A stretch of DNA of 64,000 nucleotides, from positions 281,109,067-281,173,066 of the forward strand of contig NC_133660.1 in assembly GCF_037893015.1 (NCBI RefSeq), given 5' to 3'. A model generated the notes under the pieces. The model saw only the letters and a program-made list of their open reading frames with translations, was not told the origin of the DNA and did no database searches. The translations under genes and the position numbers were made by a program. Positions 25,314-36,175 of this stretch are shown here, one piece after another. The number at the start of each line of letters is the position of its first letter. Positions within the stretch are counted from its first letter, which is position 1. Source of the DNA: Macrotis lagotis. Its lineage: Eukaryota > Chordata > Mammalia > Peramelemorphia > Peramelidae.

Positions 25314-27507
25314 TCATTCTAGGAATGGTGGAGCTAGGGATGGCATCCATCCATCACTACCAAGTGCACCCCAGAACCGGCAGCCATTTCAGGGCCCCCA
25401 GTGGCCTGGGGTCATCAGCCCTAGAGTCTGGATCCTTTGAAAGCACCTGTTGAAGGGGAAGCTGTTCTGGTAAGATGGCATCCATTTGCCTCCCCTTTCC
25501 ATTAAGTCCAAAGTCTTTCCTGGTCCCTTTTAACACCAGCACCTTCCCTCCGAGATCCCTCCAAGTGTGGTCTGTCAATGGCTTATTGTATCTCGTTCTT
25601 TGCCTACCGTTCCCCCTACCCCATCCCATTTCTGTCAGAGCCCCTCCACCAACTTGGTTGCCTTCTCCAATCAGCCTCCAGCTCATCAACATCCTTCCTC
25701 AAATGTTTCTAAGAACTGAACCCCAGAAGAGAAGACAGAGGGGCTGGCCATCACGGGATGGAACCAAGGTCTCTTCTCTTCCCTCTTGTCTGTGGCCCCT
25801 CCTTTACTTCTAGTCTGCTGGGAGCCGCCAGATCTTTCTGTGGAAGGGTAGGTTTTCCCATGTCTCTTGCCCTTCCCATCTTGAGCTTGTGCCATTGAGG
25901 TTTTAATCTAGATGTCGGCCCTGAGCATTTCAATTTGGAGTCAGCTCTTTGGTTGTGTACTGTTGAGACCTTTGGAATCTTGACTGTCTCCCATATCTGC
26001 TGAATTATCAGTTTCTCTTCATTTTGGTTTTTGGTTTATTTTGTGTCACCTTCTTAGGCCTGTAACCAAGTCATGAGTCAGCGTCAGCAGAACAGTGCCT
26101 TGTCCTGAGCGAGTCCAAGTTAACCTTAGAACACTGTAGTAAAGGCTCTGACCAGTTGCCTGCTCTTTGAGTCCCATCTTCCAATCAGCTCCTAAACCTA
26201 CCTCATTGGACCTTTTTCTGAGGCATCCAGCTTGGCTGGGGGGCGGCAGGGCAGGGGGGAGGTTGGGGATGGAATTTCTTAGAAAAGTTGAGTTGTCCTA
26301 GGGAACCACGGATGTCATTAAAATTTCCCGTTACCCAAATATAATCTATCCTGTTGGCAATACTTTCTAGGATTTCAGAGGACTTAGGCATAGGAGAACT
26401 TTGATCAATTCCTCTAGGTTTCACCTCTCAGTCTCTTTACCACCTTGTCAAAGGCCACATCTGCCCTCTCTTTCCTCAAATGCGTTTCATCTGATTCTTC
26501 TTGAGTCTCTTTTACCATGCTCAACGACGACAAATCTTGCCTTCCTTAACTGTACTCCCTATCCTTTGCCTGCTCTCCACCCTCATTTCTATTTTCCATA
26601 TGTGATTTAAAAATCTGGGCTGATGAGTGAGTCCCCTCTGCAATCCCATCCACCCCTTCTCACAATTCTCCCATTGATTCTTTATCCGAAATGTTTGCTG
26701 AACTCCATTCATGACAGCTTTCCTCCCACCCTCACCAGTCACCTGTGCTCACGTCAACCCTGGAGAACTTAGTCCGAGGGCCTCCCTGTCCACCTCTGGC
26801 CTCCCCGCCCACCTCTGGCCTCCCTGTGCCTGACCAGCCTTTCCTACCACACGCTTCAAGATGGAGTCACCATTTCCTTTCAAGGTTCCATCATTTCCAG
26901 CTCAACAATCAGTCCCCCCCCCCCCCCTTGTGTGGGATTTCAGCCCAGGATCGCGAGTCCGGTCTGATTCGTCTTCCTTTTGAGGATGAGATTATCATCA
27001 TGACAGAAGTTCTCAGGACATGAGCCGCTCAGCTCTTGGTGGGACCAGATCTTACCCCATCCCTTCCACCCTGACCCATCACCTCTAGATGATGCCACTT
27101 GCTTTTGGGAGCAAGCTTCATCTTTCTGTATCGTTGCCTATACCCACAATACTCTGGCTCCGGTCCTATTATTTTACCCTCGCCTGGAATTTTCCTATGC
27201 CAGTGACGCTCATCTTTGTCTCTGCCTCCCCCTCTCCCAGAAAGGTGCCTATCACCATGCAGATACTTCATAAGGACGGTTGAATCCAATTGAATGTGTG
27301 GACAGTTGGCACCATCTTGGCAAGGGACAACCTCCCCCATTCAAGAGACTGTTAGGCTGATCTCTTCTGCTAAGTAGTTAGAGATTTCCTTAGGGAGGGA
27401 AGTGTCTGATTCATTCTGAAACTGGATGCTGATGCCAGCTAGTCATCATTTATTATGCACCTATTGTGTACCAAGGTTATACTAAGCACAAGGAATACAA
27501 AGAAAGA

Positions 27508-27785
27508 CAGTTAGGGGTCACCAGCCCTGGAATCAGGAGGACCTGAGTTCAAATGTGCCTCAGACACTAGCTGTGTGACCTTGGGCAAGTCACTTAAATC
27601 TGTCTCACATCCAGGGCCATCCTCCAGTCCTGATTTATATCTGACCCCTGGACCCTGGTGGCGCTAGGGGAGAAAGCGAGGCTGGTGACTTAGACCCCCT
27701 TCACTCAAATCCAGTTCATGTGCTTGCATGGCATCACCTCCCTGATGTCATGGTCTTCTTCGAGAAGGACCAACATCATCATCAC
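27508..27785 (+). mobile_element. Older marsupial SINE with a long tail, near full length
   Basis: A truncated tRNA-like head (ccagccctggaatcaggagg) and agctgtgtgaccttgggcaa are followed by a long second part: ctgacccctggaccctggtg, gaggctggtgacttaga and gatgtcatggtcttcttcg. That ending is typical of an older marsupial SINE family and not of the WSINE1-like copies. Confidence 0.7.
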
Positions 27786-28859
27786 TGCAAAGAAAGGCAG
27801 AGAAAATCCCTGCTCACAAGCACCCGTGGTCAAATGGGGGAGACAACACATACCCAAGAGAAGACAGAGGGTGGAGGGTCCCGTCTCCAGGAGTGTAGGG
27901 TGCAGTTGAGAGTCAAGGGGAACCCATGGTCATCAGCAAGATAGACCTGAGAGGAAATTCCTAATCCTTGGGATTCTTCCCAGGACAACCTCTGCCTCAG
28001 TGTGCTCTTCAGGGCTCCAGGATGGGGGGACCCTGGGCAAACTGGGAAGAGACTGCCCCAAGGCCCATTTTCTGGGAATCAACATGATAAGTCTCCCTGG
28101 TTCTGCCAGCACCCTCCCCTTGGAGCCCATCCTCCAGAAGGCTGTGCTAGGAGTCACTGCCATGGAGGCCAACATGAGGGAGTCCTCAGGGGCTGAGGTC
28201 TACCCTGACCAGGACACAAGTCAGACGGGACAGTTTGTGGGGATGGATGGTGCGAGGTTTGAAACTTACACAACCAATAGACAGGTACCAGGTGCCCACT
28301 CTGTGTCTGGAGAGAAGCAAGGTGGAGGTAGAGAGCTGACTTTGGAGTCAGGAAGACCCTGACTCTGTTTTCTCATCCATATGACCTCGGGCAGGTCATT
28401 TGATCGCAAAGTCTTCCCCGCCTCTGGCTTCCCCATCTCCCCACCTCAAATTCTAAATGATTAAGAGGGTGTTGGCCTCCATCAGTGCAGGGGTTCTCAC
28501 TTGGTGCTTCCTGCATCAATGAATGCCCCTCGAACAGTTCCCAGTCATTTAGGTTATCTTCTATTTGCTTTGCTGGGCAGCCTGTGATTTCGGGGGTTGG
28601 GGGGGGACTTGGAATGATTCTGTAAAGATGGAGGCTGAATAGCTGGATAGCCAGCAGGGGTGGCTATTGGGACTGGGGGGGGGGGAGGTATGCAGAGAGA
28701 TACACCGGCTTGATGAAAGGGAAAACCTCAGAATGGCCCCAAAATGAAATGGGCTACTTTGGGATGTAATGAGCTCCCCATCCCTGGGGAGGCAGGATGA
28801 CTTCTGGTCAGAGATGTCATGGCAGGGATTCCTGTTCAGTTACAGGTTGGACTAGGACC

Positions 28860-29010
28860 AGGAAATGGAGACTATCCCACCTAAGGCCCTCATTACACTG
28901 AGGGGGAAACTGAGGCACCAAGGGCACAAGTGGCTTGTCTGGGGTCCCAGAACTAGGAAATGACAGAGGGAAAACATGAACACAGGACTTCCTGACTTCA
29001 AGATAGTGTT
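28860..29010 (-). mobile_element. MIR relic, reverse
   Basis: The run gggggaaactgaggcaccaa, gtggcttgtctggggtccca and aacacaggacttcctgactt matches the reverse MIR order. Confidence 0.55.
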
Positions 29011-29203
29011 CTCTCTGGCCCTCCTCCCTGGGCTGAGGTCCCACCTTGGGGAGCAGGGACAGGACACCCTGAAAACTCACTTTTGGTAGCTGATAAATAG
29101 TGGGGGAGGGAGAGTTAATCTTTAACTCTCCTCAGGTCTCTTGCCCTGCTTGTTTGCCCTCACAGCTCCAAGGGGCCCATATATGCCACCCCTTGGCTCT
29201 CTC

Positions 29204-29249
29204 TCACACACACACATACACACACGCACACACACACACACACATACAC

Positions 29250-29301
<52 letters not shown>

Positions 29302-29302
29302 G
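29204..29302. repeat. (CA)n microsatellite with interruptions
   Basis: About 99 bp of CA units broken by tacaca and cgcaca. Cys/Val (reverse) and His/Thr (forward) open frames over it are artefacts. Confidence 0.95.
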
Positions 29303-29924
29303 CTCTGTATCTGTATCTGTCTCTGTGTCCAATCATAGGCTCCTGGACCTGAAGTCCCAGGATCTGAATTCCCACACCAGCTCTGCCCTTTGTTACTTGG
29401 GGGACCCTGGGCAGACCCCCCCACCCTGGGCCTCAGGCTTAGGACACATTTCTCCGTTTGCCCCCCAAGCCTTTTCTTCTCTGTGCCTCCAGCTGCTCCA
29501 CTCCCTTCTGGTCCTCTCCTTGGCCAGCTCTCAGTGTCCTTCTGATGCTGTGACATCGAGGCTATCTCGGAGCTCCCCAAGATCTGAGCAGGGCAGAGAA
29601 CCGGTGCCAGCGCCTCCTTATTGCCACAAGTTTCAGGTGCTGCTGCTGCACTAATGTTCAGTTGCTTCAGCCCCCCACCACCACCCGCCGTCTCCCTGTG
29701 GCCCTGTTCAGATTTTTGTGGCAGAGATGCCTGAGCACTTTGCCATCTCTCTGCAGGATCAAACCTGTGTTTTTGGTCGCTTCTTATGGCAGAGGAGATG
29801 CTCAGCGTGCCCCCAGATCTTGCACAGATCGCTGCCTCTCCACGTCTCTCTGGCCTTGGGAAGTGCAACCCATGTATCCATTAATTGTCTTATTATGATT
29901 ATTAGCAGTTAGCTTTCCTATAAA

Positions 29925-30130
29925 CGCTTTATGGTTTACAGAGCACTTTCATAGATTGTCTCATTTGATCCTCACAATACCCTGGAGAGTGAGGTGTTAG
30001 CATCATCCCCAAGTCAGATAAGGAAACTGAGGCAGGCAGTGCTTCAGGAACTTGCCCAAGATCACACAGCTGAGCTAAATTTGAATTCAGGTCTTCCTGA
30101 TTGAAATCCAGCCCTCTGTCTTCTGCACCA
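29925..30130 (-). mobile_element. MIR, near full length, reverse
   Basis: The run acgctttatggtttacagag, tctcatttgatcctcacaat, aaggaaactgaggcaggca, cttgcccaagatcacacagc and gaattcaggtcttcctgatt is a well-kept reverse MIR/CORE-SINE. Confidence 0.75.
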
Positions 30131-31140
30131 TCCCAGAGAAGGGGGATGGAGATGGTTCTGGCCCAGTCTCCAAGTTTCTGAAACTGCTATTTAAAAGATA
30201 CAAAATTAGAAGTAGGCTAAGGGATCCCGGAAGCCCCCGCCAGACTGGATCTCAGAAACCTCTCCTAGGGAGCCTGAAGGCCATTTGCTCCAGGGGCTTC
30301 CAGAAACACCCCCTTCCCCTAGCTACATGAGGTTGGGGGTGTGGGGTTCCCAACATCTGGGGGCTCACTAAGGGCTTCTGAGGTATCACATGAGCCAGGC
30401 CTTGAAGGATGCTGGGGGAGGCAAGAGGCGAGACCTCTCTGAAGGCTGGGAGGCAGAACAGAGGAATCTGTTGACTCAACATATTTGTTACAAAGGTTTT
30501 TCTTTTTTTCTTTTTGTTTTTGTTGTTTTTCCTTTTGGGGTTTGGGTGAGAAAGAAATTTGATTTTGTTCATTAAAATTTTGCTCATTTAAAAAATTAAG
30601 ACTTGGAGTCAGGAGATGGAATGTCATAGATGGGCGGTCACTTGCCTGGAGGGGTGATTGCTCCAAGGTCCATGGGATCAATCAGCCTGGAAAAGCTAGG
30701 CCAAAGGTGGTCAGCCTTTGAGGCACTAGGGAATACCAGCAGGCATTGTGGGGAGGACACCCAAGGGAGAAAGGCTGCACATCTCCAAGTGTCATTTAAG
30801 AACAAAAGAAGACCAGCCCACAACCAAACTGGACTATCTTTGTCCTGAGGGCAAGTCCCACAAAACAACCCAGGGCAGAGACAAGTGACTTTGGAGGGAG
30901 ATCAAAAGGAAAGTCTTTGGACTTTGGGGCAAAAGATCCCATGGGGAAGAAGTCCTGGAAATAATTCTGTGGAAGAGAAGAAATAATGATGTGAAGGCCT
31001 CCGGGGTGGGGAGGGAGTGGGCAGGAGGGCAGAGAGCAGCCTACTTGGGATTCTACCATGAATCCTTGCCAATGAGGGACTAAGCTCTCTGCTGAAGGAC
31101 CATAACCACCCTCCCAGTTTGGGGCCCTGTGATACTACTT

Positions 31141-31300
31141 TTTTTTTTTTTTTAGGTTTTTGCATGGCAATGGGGTTAAGCGGCTTGCCCAAGGCCACAC
31201 AGCTAAGTCATTATGAAGTGTCTGAGGTTGGACTTGAACTCGGACTCCTGACTCCAGGCCTGGTGCTCTATCCACTGTGCCACCTAGCCACCCCCCACCA
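31141..31300 (-). mobile_element. Marsupial SINE, reverse, with 11-bp target-site duplication
   Basis: A T-rich tail with aggtttttgcatggcaatgg leads into gcttgcccaaggccacacag and the complement of the head (actgtgccacctagccaccc). The duplication tgatactactt flanks it at 31130-31140 and 31301-31311. Confidence 0.9.
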
Positions 31301-31910
31301 TGATACTACTTCAGTGACCCAACCCTGGTTATGGCCCAAATACTCCGTTTAATTGATCGGTGCACAGTGGAACCAGGATGGACGCTACAACATCAATTAT
31401 GCATCCAAGCCTGGGCTGAGAGTTGTGACCAAAGAAGCAGGGTGCATCAGTATTCTTGGCTGCGGACCTGAGGATTCTGAAGAGTTTCTGGGATGGAAGG
31501 GCCTTGAGGGGATGACCAAACAGGTGTGGACATCCCAGACCCGAGAGGATGGGTTCTTTGACCAACTACTCAGTCTTGGTGGGTTTCTTGGCTGTTTTCA
31601 CTCAGCAACATTGGGAGGAAAGAGGCTTTAGAGGGAGAGGCCTTGGGTGGGATGCCCATGTTTTTTAGGGATCCCCAGTCACTGGTTCACCGCACTTGGG
31701 CTCACTCTCAAGGCTGCTCCCCTCCTCCTCCAGCTCTTCTTTGTGCTGTCTTTTCCTCTACTAGAAGATGAGCTTCCTGAGGGCAGATGCTGGCAGGTTT
31801 TCTTAGTTTTGCATCTCCAGGCATTAGGGTCTGCAGGAAGTCTTCTCTGGTCCCTTAGTGCCTTCCCTCTGAGACTACCCTCCCCATTCTATCCTTTATC
31901 TTATTTGTTG

Positions 31911-32142
31911 TTTGGTCTTCTTGGTCATGTTTGACTCTTTATGACCCCAGTTGGGGGTTTCTTGGGAGACATCCTGGACATTCCTTGTCTTTCTCATTTA
32001 CCAATGAGGAAACTGAGGCAGAGTGAAATGACTTGCCCAGGGCACACAATTAAGTGTCTGAGACTGGATTTGAACTCAAGATGAGTCTCCCTAACTCCAG
32101 GTCTGGCGCTGTCTGCACAAGGGGGCCACCTAGCTGCCCCCT
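31911..32142 (-). mobile_element. MAR1-like SINE, reverse, with long tail
   Basis: The reverse order of the long-tailed marsupial SINE is visible: gtttgactctttatgacccc, ctcatttaccaatgaggaaa, gaaatgacttgcccagggca and ggccacctagctgcccc. Confidence 0.75.
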
Positions 32143-32878
32143 AACTTGTTTTCACAGTGTCTCTCGCATTAGACTGTCAGCTACTTGAGGGCAGGGTGGT
32201 CTTCACCTTTCAAGGTGTCCCAACACTTAGGACTTGGCTCCACGTATATTACCCCTTCTTCTCCTCTTGGATATCATTGAACTGCAACTTGTATGGCAGA
32301 GACTAACTAAGGGCCCTTCCCACCTCACAAAAGATCCTTCCCATTGTCTCTAGGATGCACCTGACTGGAGATGGAGACAGTTCTTGGACTATGCCTCCCG
32401 GACACTGTGACCACCTTGTCAGGGAAACTGGATCGCTCCCAGGCCACCCATGCCTCTAGTCACTGCCATTGCCTGGGGAACAGGGCATCTGCAAGAAGAT
32501 CCCGGCCCTTAGATGAAGCAGAATCAGCATGATCATTTCTGCCCTGGCCTCCTCTCAGGGGCCCTGGCAACAAAAATAAGACAATGACCCTGAATGGGTT
32601 TGGCAAGTGGTCTGGAGCTTCACTGTCACGAGTGGCAGATTGCTTAATTGTCCATCATCCTAAGCCAGTGACTTCAGACTGGAGGACTTTCCTGAAGTGC
32701 CCCTCCTCTCACTGGTAGTGCTCCCCACCATCCCCCCAAATTTCCCTATTTTCATTTTGCATGTATTTTGTATTCATTTATGTAGCATCTCCTGTAGGGC
32801 AAATCCTTAAACCACACTTCCAGGTTGGGTGATGGCTACCCTATGTTCAGAGTATGCTCTGTTTTGGGGGGGGGGTTG

Positions 32879-32980
32879 GTTTTTGATTTGCCCAAGGTCA
32901 CACAGATAAATAAGTATTAAATTTGGGGTGGGATTTGAACTCAGGTCCTTCTGACTCCACTGCACCACCTAGCTGCCCCT
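32879..32980 (-). mobile_element. Marsupial SINE fragment, reverse
   Basis: The run ttttgatttgcccaaggtca, gggatttgaactcaggtcct and caccacctagctgcccc is present, with a small deletion before the head. Confidence 0.8.
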
Positions 32981-33380
32981 CAGAGTATGCTCTGAAAACT
33001 GTGGTTTGTGAGCCCCCACCAGTGACTCTATGTAGAACAGTAAATCACTTCACACAGCTCAAAGCAAAGGTATTTATTGAAATGGCATAAGAGTAATAAT
33101 AGAAAGAATAATAAAACATTCCCTCAGAATTGGGGTGCTGTCTCCCACAGATTTGATCAGCATCTGTGGGAAGGAGGGCTAACTATAAAGCATACACTGG
33201 TAGAAATGCACCTAGGCAATGAGGGCAACTTGTGTGACAGGCCCTGGGTGCTCTCTTCTTATGGTCCCTCCACCATGACGGCAAGGTCTCCGCTGGACAA
33301 AGTAGCTCCTTTTGGCCAAGTTGCTCCCCAGTGTTCTTCTCCTTTTATTTGAGATGATGTCTAAGGGAAAAGGCAATGAG

Positions 33381-33420
33381 GAGGAGGAGGATGATGAGGA
33401 TGATGATGATGATGATGATG
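33381..33420. repeat. (GAG)n/(GAT)n trinucleotide repeat
   Basis: Three GAG units pass into about ten GAT units. No coding frame supports a protein here. Confidence 0.9.
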
Positions 33421-33979
33421 GGTTGGTTGGGGTCAGTTTGATTGGGAGGACAAGAGGGCCCTGAGCAGTTCTTGTACTATGAGGGAGAGAGGATTTGAAA
33501 GGAAAGATTCCAGCCCCAGGAAAGGAATGTCAGGGCTCAAAGAAGAACCCAGGACAATGGCCGGGATCCAGAGGCTTCTCCTGCTTCTCTGAAATCGTCT
33601 TCCATTTCCCCTTCTTACATACTTTGTCTCCACTCATGTATGTGGAATTTCCTGCCTCTGTCCCTGACCCCAACCCCTTGAGGGCAGGGATGACTTCACT
33701 CACGTCTTGGTGGCACCTGGTGATGCCCAGGAGTCATCCTAAGCTGTCCTGAGCCCTTAAAGTGAAGACTTCCCCTCCCAAGGTCTCTTCCACTCAGTCC
33801 ATGAGCCTGGGGCCTTGGACACTTGAGAAATGCAATTGATTCTCTCTCAGTAATGAACTCTGGGGCCCAAGTCAGCCTCTTATGACTCTGTTTCCTCACC
33901 TGTCAAATGAGATGCCCCAAGATCTGCTGGCTCTCAGGGAGCCTTGTGCTTTTTCTCAGTCTCCCCTTTTCCTGCTCTG

Positions 33980-33980
<1 letters not shown>

Positions 33981-34025
<45 letters not shown>
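33981..34025. repeat. (CA)n microsatellite
   Basis: About 22 uninterrupted CA units, 245 bp upstream of a GT tract of similar length. Confidence 0.95.
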
Positions 34026-34027
<2 letters not shown>

Positions 34028-34268
34028 TCTGTCTTGGGTGGAGGTGAGCGGTCCTCTCTGTCCTTCCCTGCCTCTCCAGAGAGGGTTGAGCCCAGAGCAT
34101 GGAGGACACTGGGGCTGGGCTGGCCTCTACCATTTATTTCCAGGAGATGGCAGGCACCTCCCAGTCTCGCCTTTGGAGGAGGGCAGTCTACATACTGGGA
34201 GGGAGGACTGGGTGCAGAAAAGGAAGATCCAAGGTGCAAGGAGTCTGCCCGGATCCTGGGTTGTCCCA

Positions 34269-34270
<2 letters not shown>

Positions 34271-34318
<48 letters not shown>
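34271..34318. repeat. (TG)n microsatellite
   Basis: About 22 TG units on the + strand. A degenerate GTGTGA-rich stretch continues to about 34620. Confidence 0.95.
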
Positions 34319-34324
<6 letters not shown>

Positions 34325-34788
34325 CTTCTATGCATGAGAATGTGAGTGTGTGTGTTGCCGGTGTCTGTGGGACAAAGTGTGTGAATGAGTGTGGGTGCAT
34401 TGTGTAAGAGTGTGTGAGTATATGTGTGTCGAGTGTGAGTGTGTGAGGAGTCTGGGAGTGTGTGGATACGGGTAAGAGAACACGAGTGGCTGTATGTATT
34501 GATATGTATGAGTGTGTGTGTTTGTGAATGTGTGTGTGAGTGTATGGGGGCGTGACTAGAAGTGTGTAACTGGGAGTGGGAGAGCAGATGTGTTGATGAA
34601 TGTGTAAGGGTGAGTGTGAGCTGGGGCACCCCCTTGACTGGAGAAGCATCAAAGGAGACTGAGGGGGACTCCCGGGGGCTGCAGGCCATTCCCCGGGTCC
34701 TGACTCTGCTCCCAACTCTCCAGGTGGCCCCTTCTGCCCAGCCCCCCACCCTAGGCAAGGGGCAGGGAAGTTTTTAGAAAGAGGAAAG

Positions 34789-36140
34789 GTGTGTGTGTGT
34801 GTGTGTGTGTGTCTGTGTGTCTCTGTATGTGTGTGTCTGTGTGTGTCTCTGTATGTGTGTATCTGTGTGTGTCTCTGTGTGTGTCTGTGTGTGTCTGTGT
34901 GTGTCTCTGTATGTGTGTGTCTATATGTCTGTGTGTGTCTCTGTATGTGTGTCTGTGTGTATGTGTGTGTCTCTGTATGTGTGTCTGTGTCTTTGTATGT
35001 CTCTATGTGTGTATGTGTGTGTCTCTGTATGTGTGTCTGTGTGTATCTGTGTGTGTCTCTGTATGTGTGTATGTCTATGTTTGTGTGTGTCTGTGTGTGT
35101 CTCTGTATGTGTGTCTATATGTCTGTGTGTGTCTCTGTATGTGTGTGTCTGTGTGTCTGTGTGTGTCTGTGTGTGTCTCTGTATGTGTCTTTGTGTGTCT
35201 CTATGTGTGTATGTGTGTGTCTCTGTATGTGTGTGTCTGTGTGTATCTGTGTGTATCTCTGTATGTGTGTGTCTGTGTGTATCTGTGTGTGTATCTGTGT
35301 GTGTCTCTGTATGTGTGTGTCTGTGTGTATCTGTGTGTGTCTCTGTATGTGTGTGTCTATATGTCTGTGTGTGTCTCTGTATGTGTGTGTCTGTGTCTGT
35401 GTCTCTGTATGTGTGTATGTGTCTTTGTGTGTCTCTATGTGTGTGTATGTCTGTGTCTCTGTATGTGTGTGTGTCTGTGTGTATCTGTGTGTGTCTCTGT
35501 ATGTGTGTCTGTATGTGTGTGTATCTGTGTGTGTCTGTGTGTGTCTCTGTATGTGTGTGTCTGTGTGTATCTGTGTGTGTCTCTGTATGTGTGTCTATAT
35601 GTCTGTGTGTGTCTCTGTATGTGTGTCTGTGTGTGTCTCTGTATGTGTGTATGTGTCTTTGTGTGTCTCTGTGTGTGTATGTGTGTGTCTCTGTATGTGT
35701 GTGTCTGTGTGTATCTGTGTGTATCTCTGTATGTGTGTGTGTCTGTATGTGTGTGTGTCTGTGTGTGTCTCTGTATGTGTGTATCTGTGTGTATCTGTGT
35801 GTGTCTCTGTATGTGTGTGCCTGTGTGTATCTGTGTCTCTGTATGTGTGTGTCTATATGTCTGTGTGTGTCTGTATGTGTCTTTGTGTGTCTCTATGTGT
35901 GTGTATGTGTGTGTCTCTGTATGTGTGTGTCTGTGTGTATCTGTGTGTGTCTCTGTATGTGTGTGTGTCTGTATGTGTCTGTGTCTGTGTGTGTCTCTGT
36001 ATGTGTGTGTCTGTATGTGTCTCTGTGTGTCTCTGTGTGTGTCTCTGTATGTGTGTATGTCTGTGTGTCTCTGTATGTGTGTCTGTGTATATCTCTGCGT
36101 GTCTCTGTATGTGTGTGTCTGTGTGTATCTGTGTGTGTCT

Positions 36141-36174
<34 letters not shown>

Positions 36175-36175
36175 C
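34789..36175. repeat. 1.39-kb TG-rich compound array with higher-order period
   Basis: The array is built only from TG, TCTG, TATG and TCTC steps, such as gtctctgtatgtgtgtgtct and gtgtgtatctgtgtgtgtct. It begins and ends in pure GT. A rare ctttg variant recurs at 34991, 35189, 35423, 35657 and 35881, with spacings of 198, 234, 234 and 224 bp, so there is a longer repeat unit above the dinucleotide level. All three forward frames stay open for about 480 codons because the repeat contains no stop, so these are not genes. Confidence 0.95.

Larger units (their letters stand above)
22701..29100. other. Intergenic stretch downstream of KMT5B
   Basis: No gene is recognisable. Apart from the listed SINEs and MIRs, there are pyrimidine-rich L2-like fragments at about 25480-25700, 26400-26760 and 27040-27280, and several G or C homopolymers (for example 24467-24478 and 26924-26938). 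Open frames here are short and low in conserved content. Confidence 0.6.

Noticed and set aside
29122..29868. 248-codon reverse open frame across the (CA)n tract
   Set aside because: The core is a Cys/Val dipeptide run from the microsatellite, and the flanks have no conserved sequence.
33934..34758. Long reverse open frame rich in His and Thr
   Set aside because: It is the complement of the TG-rich repeats and has no recognisable protein content.
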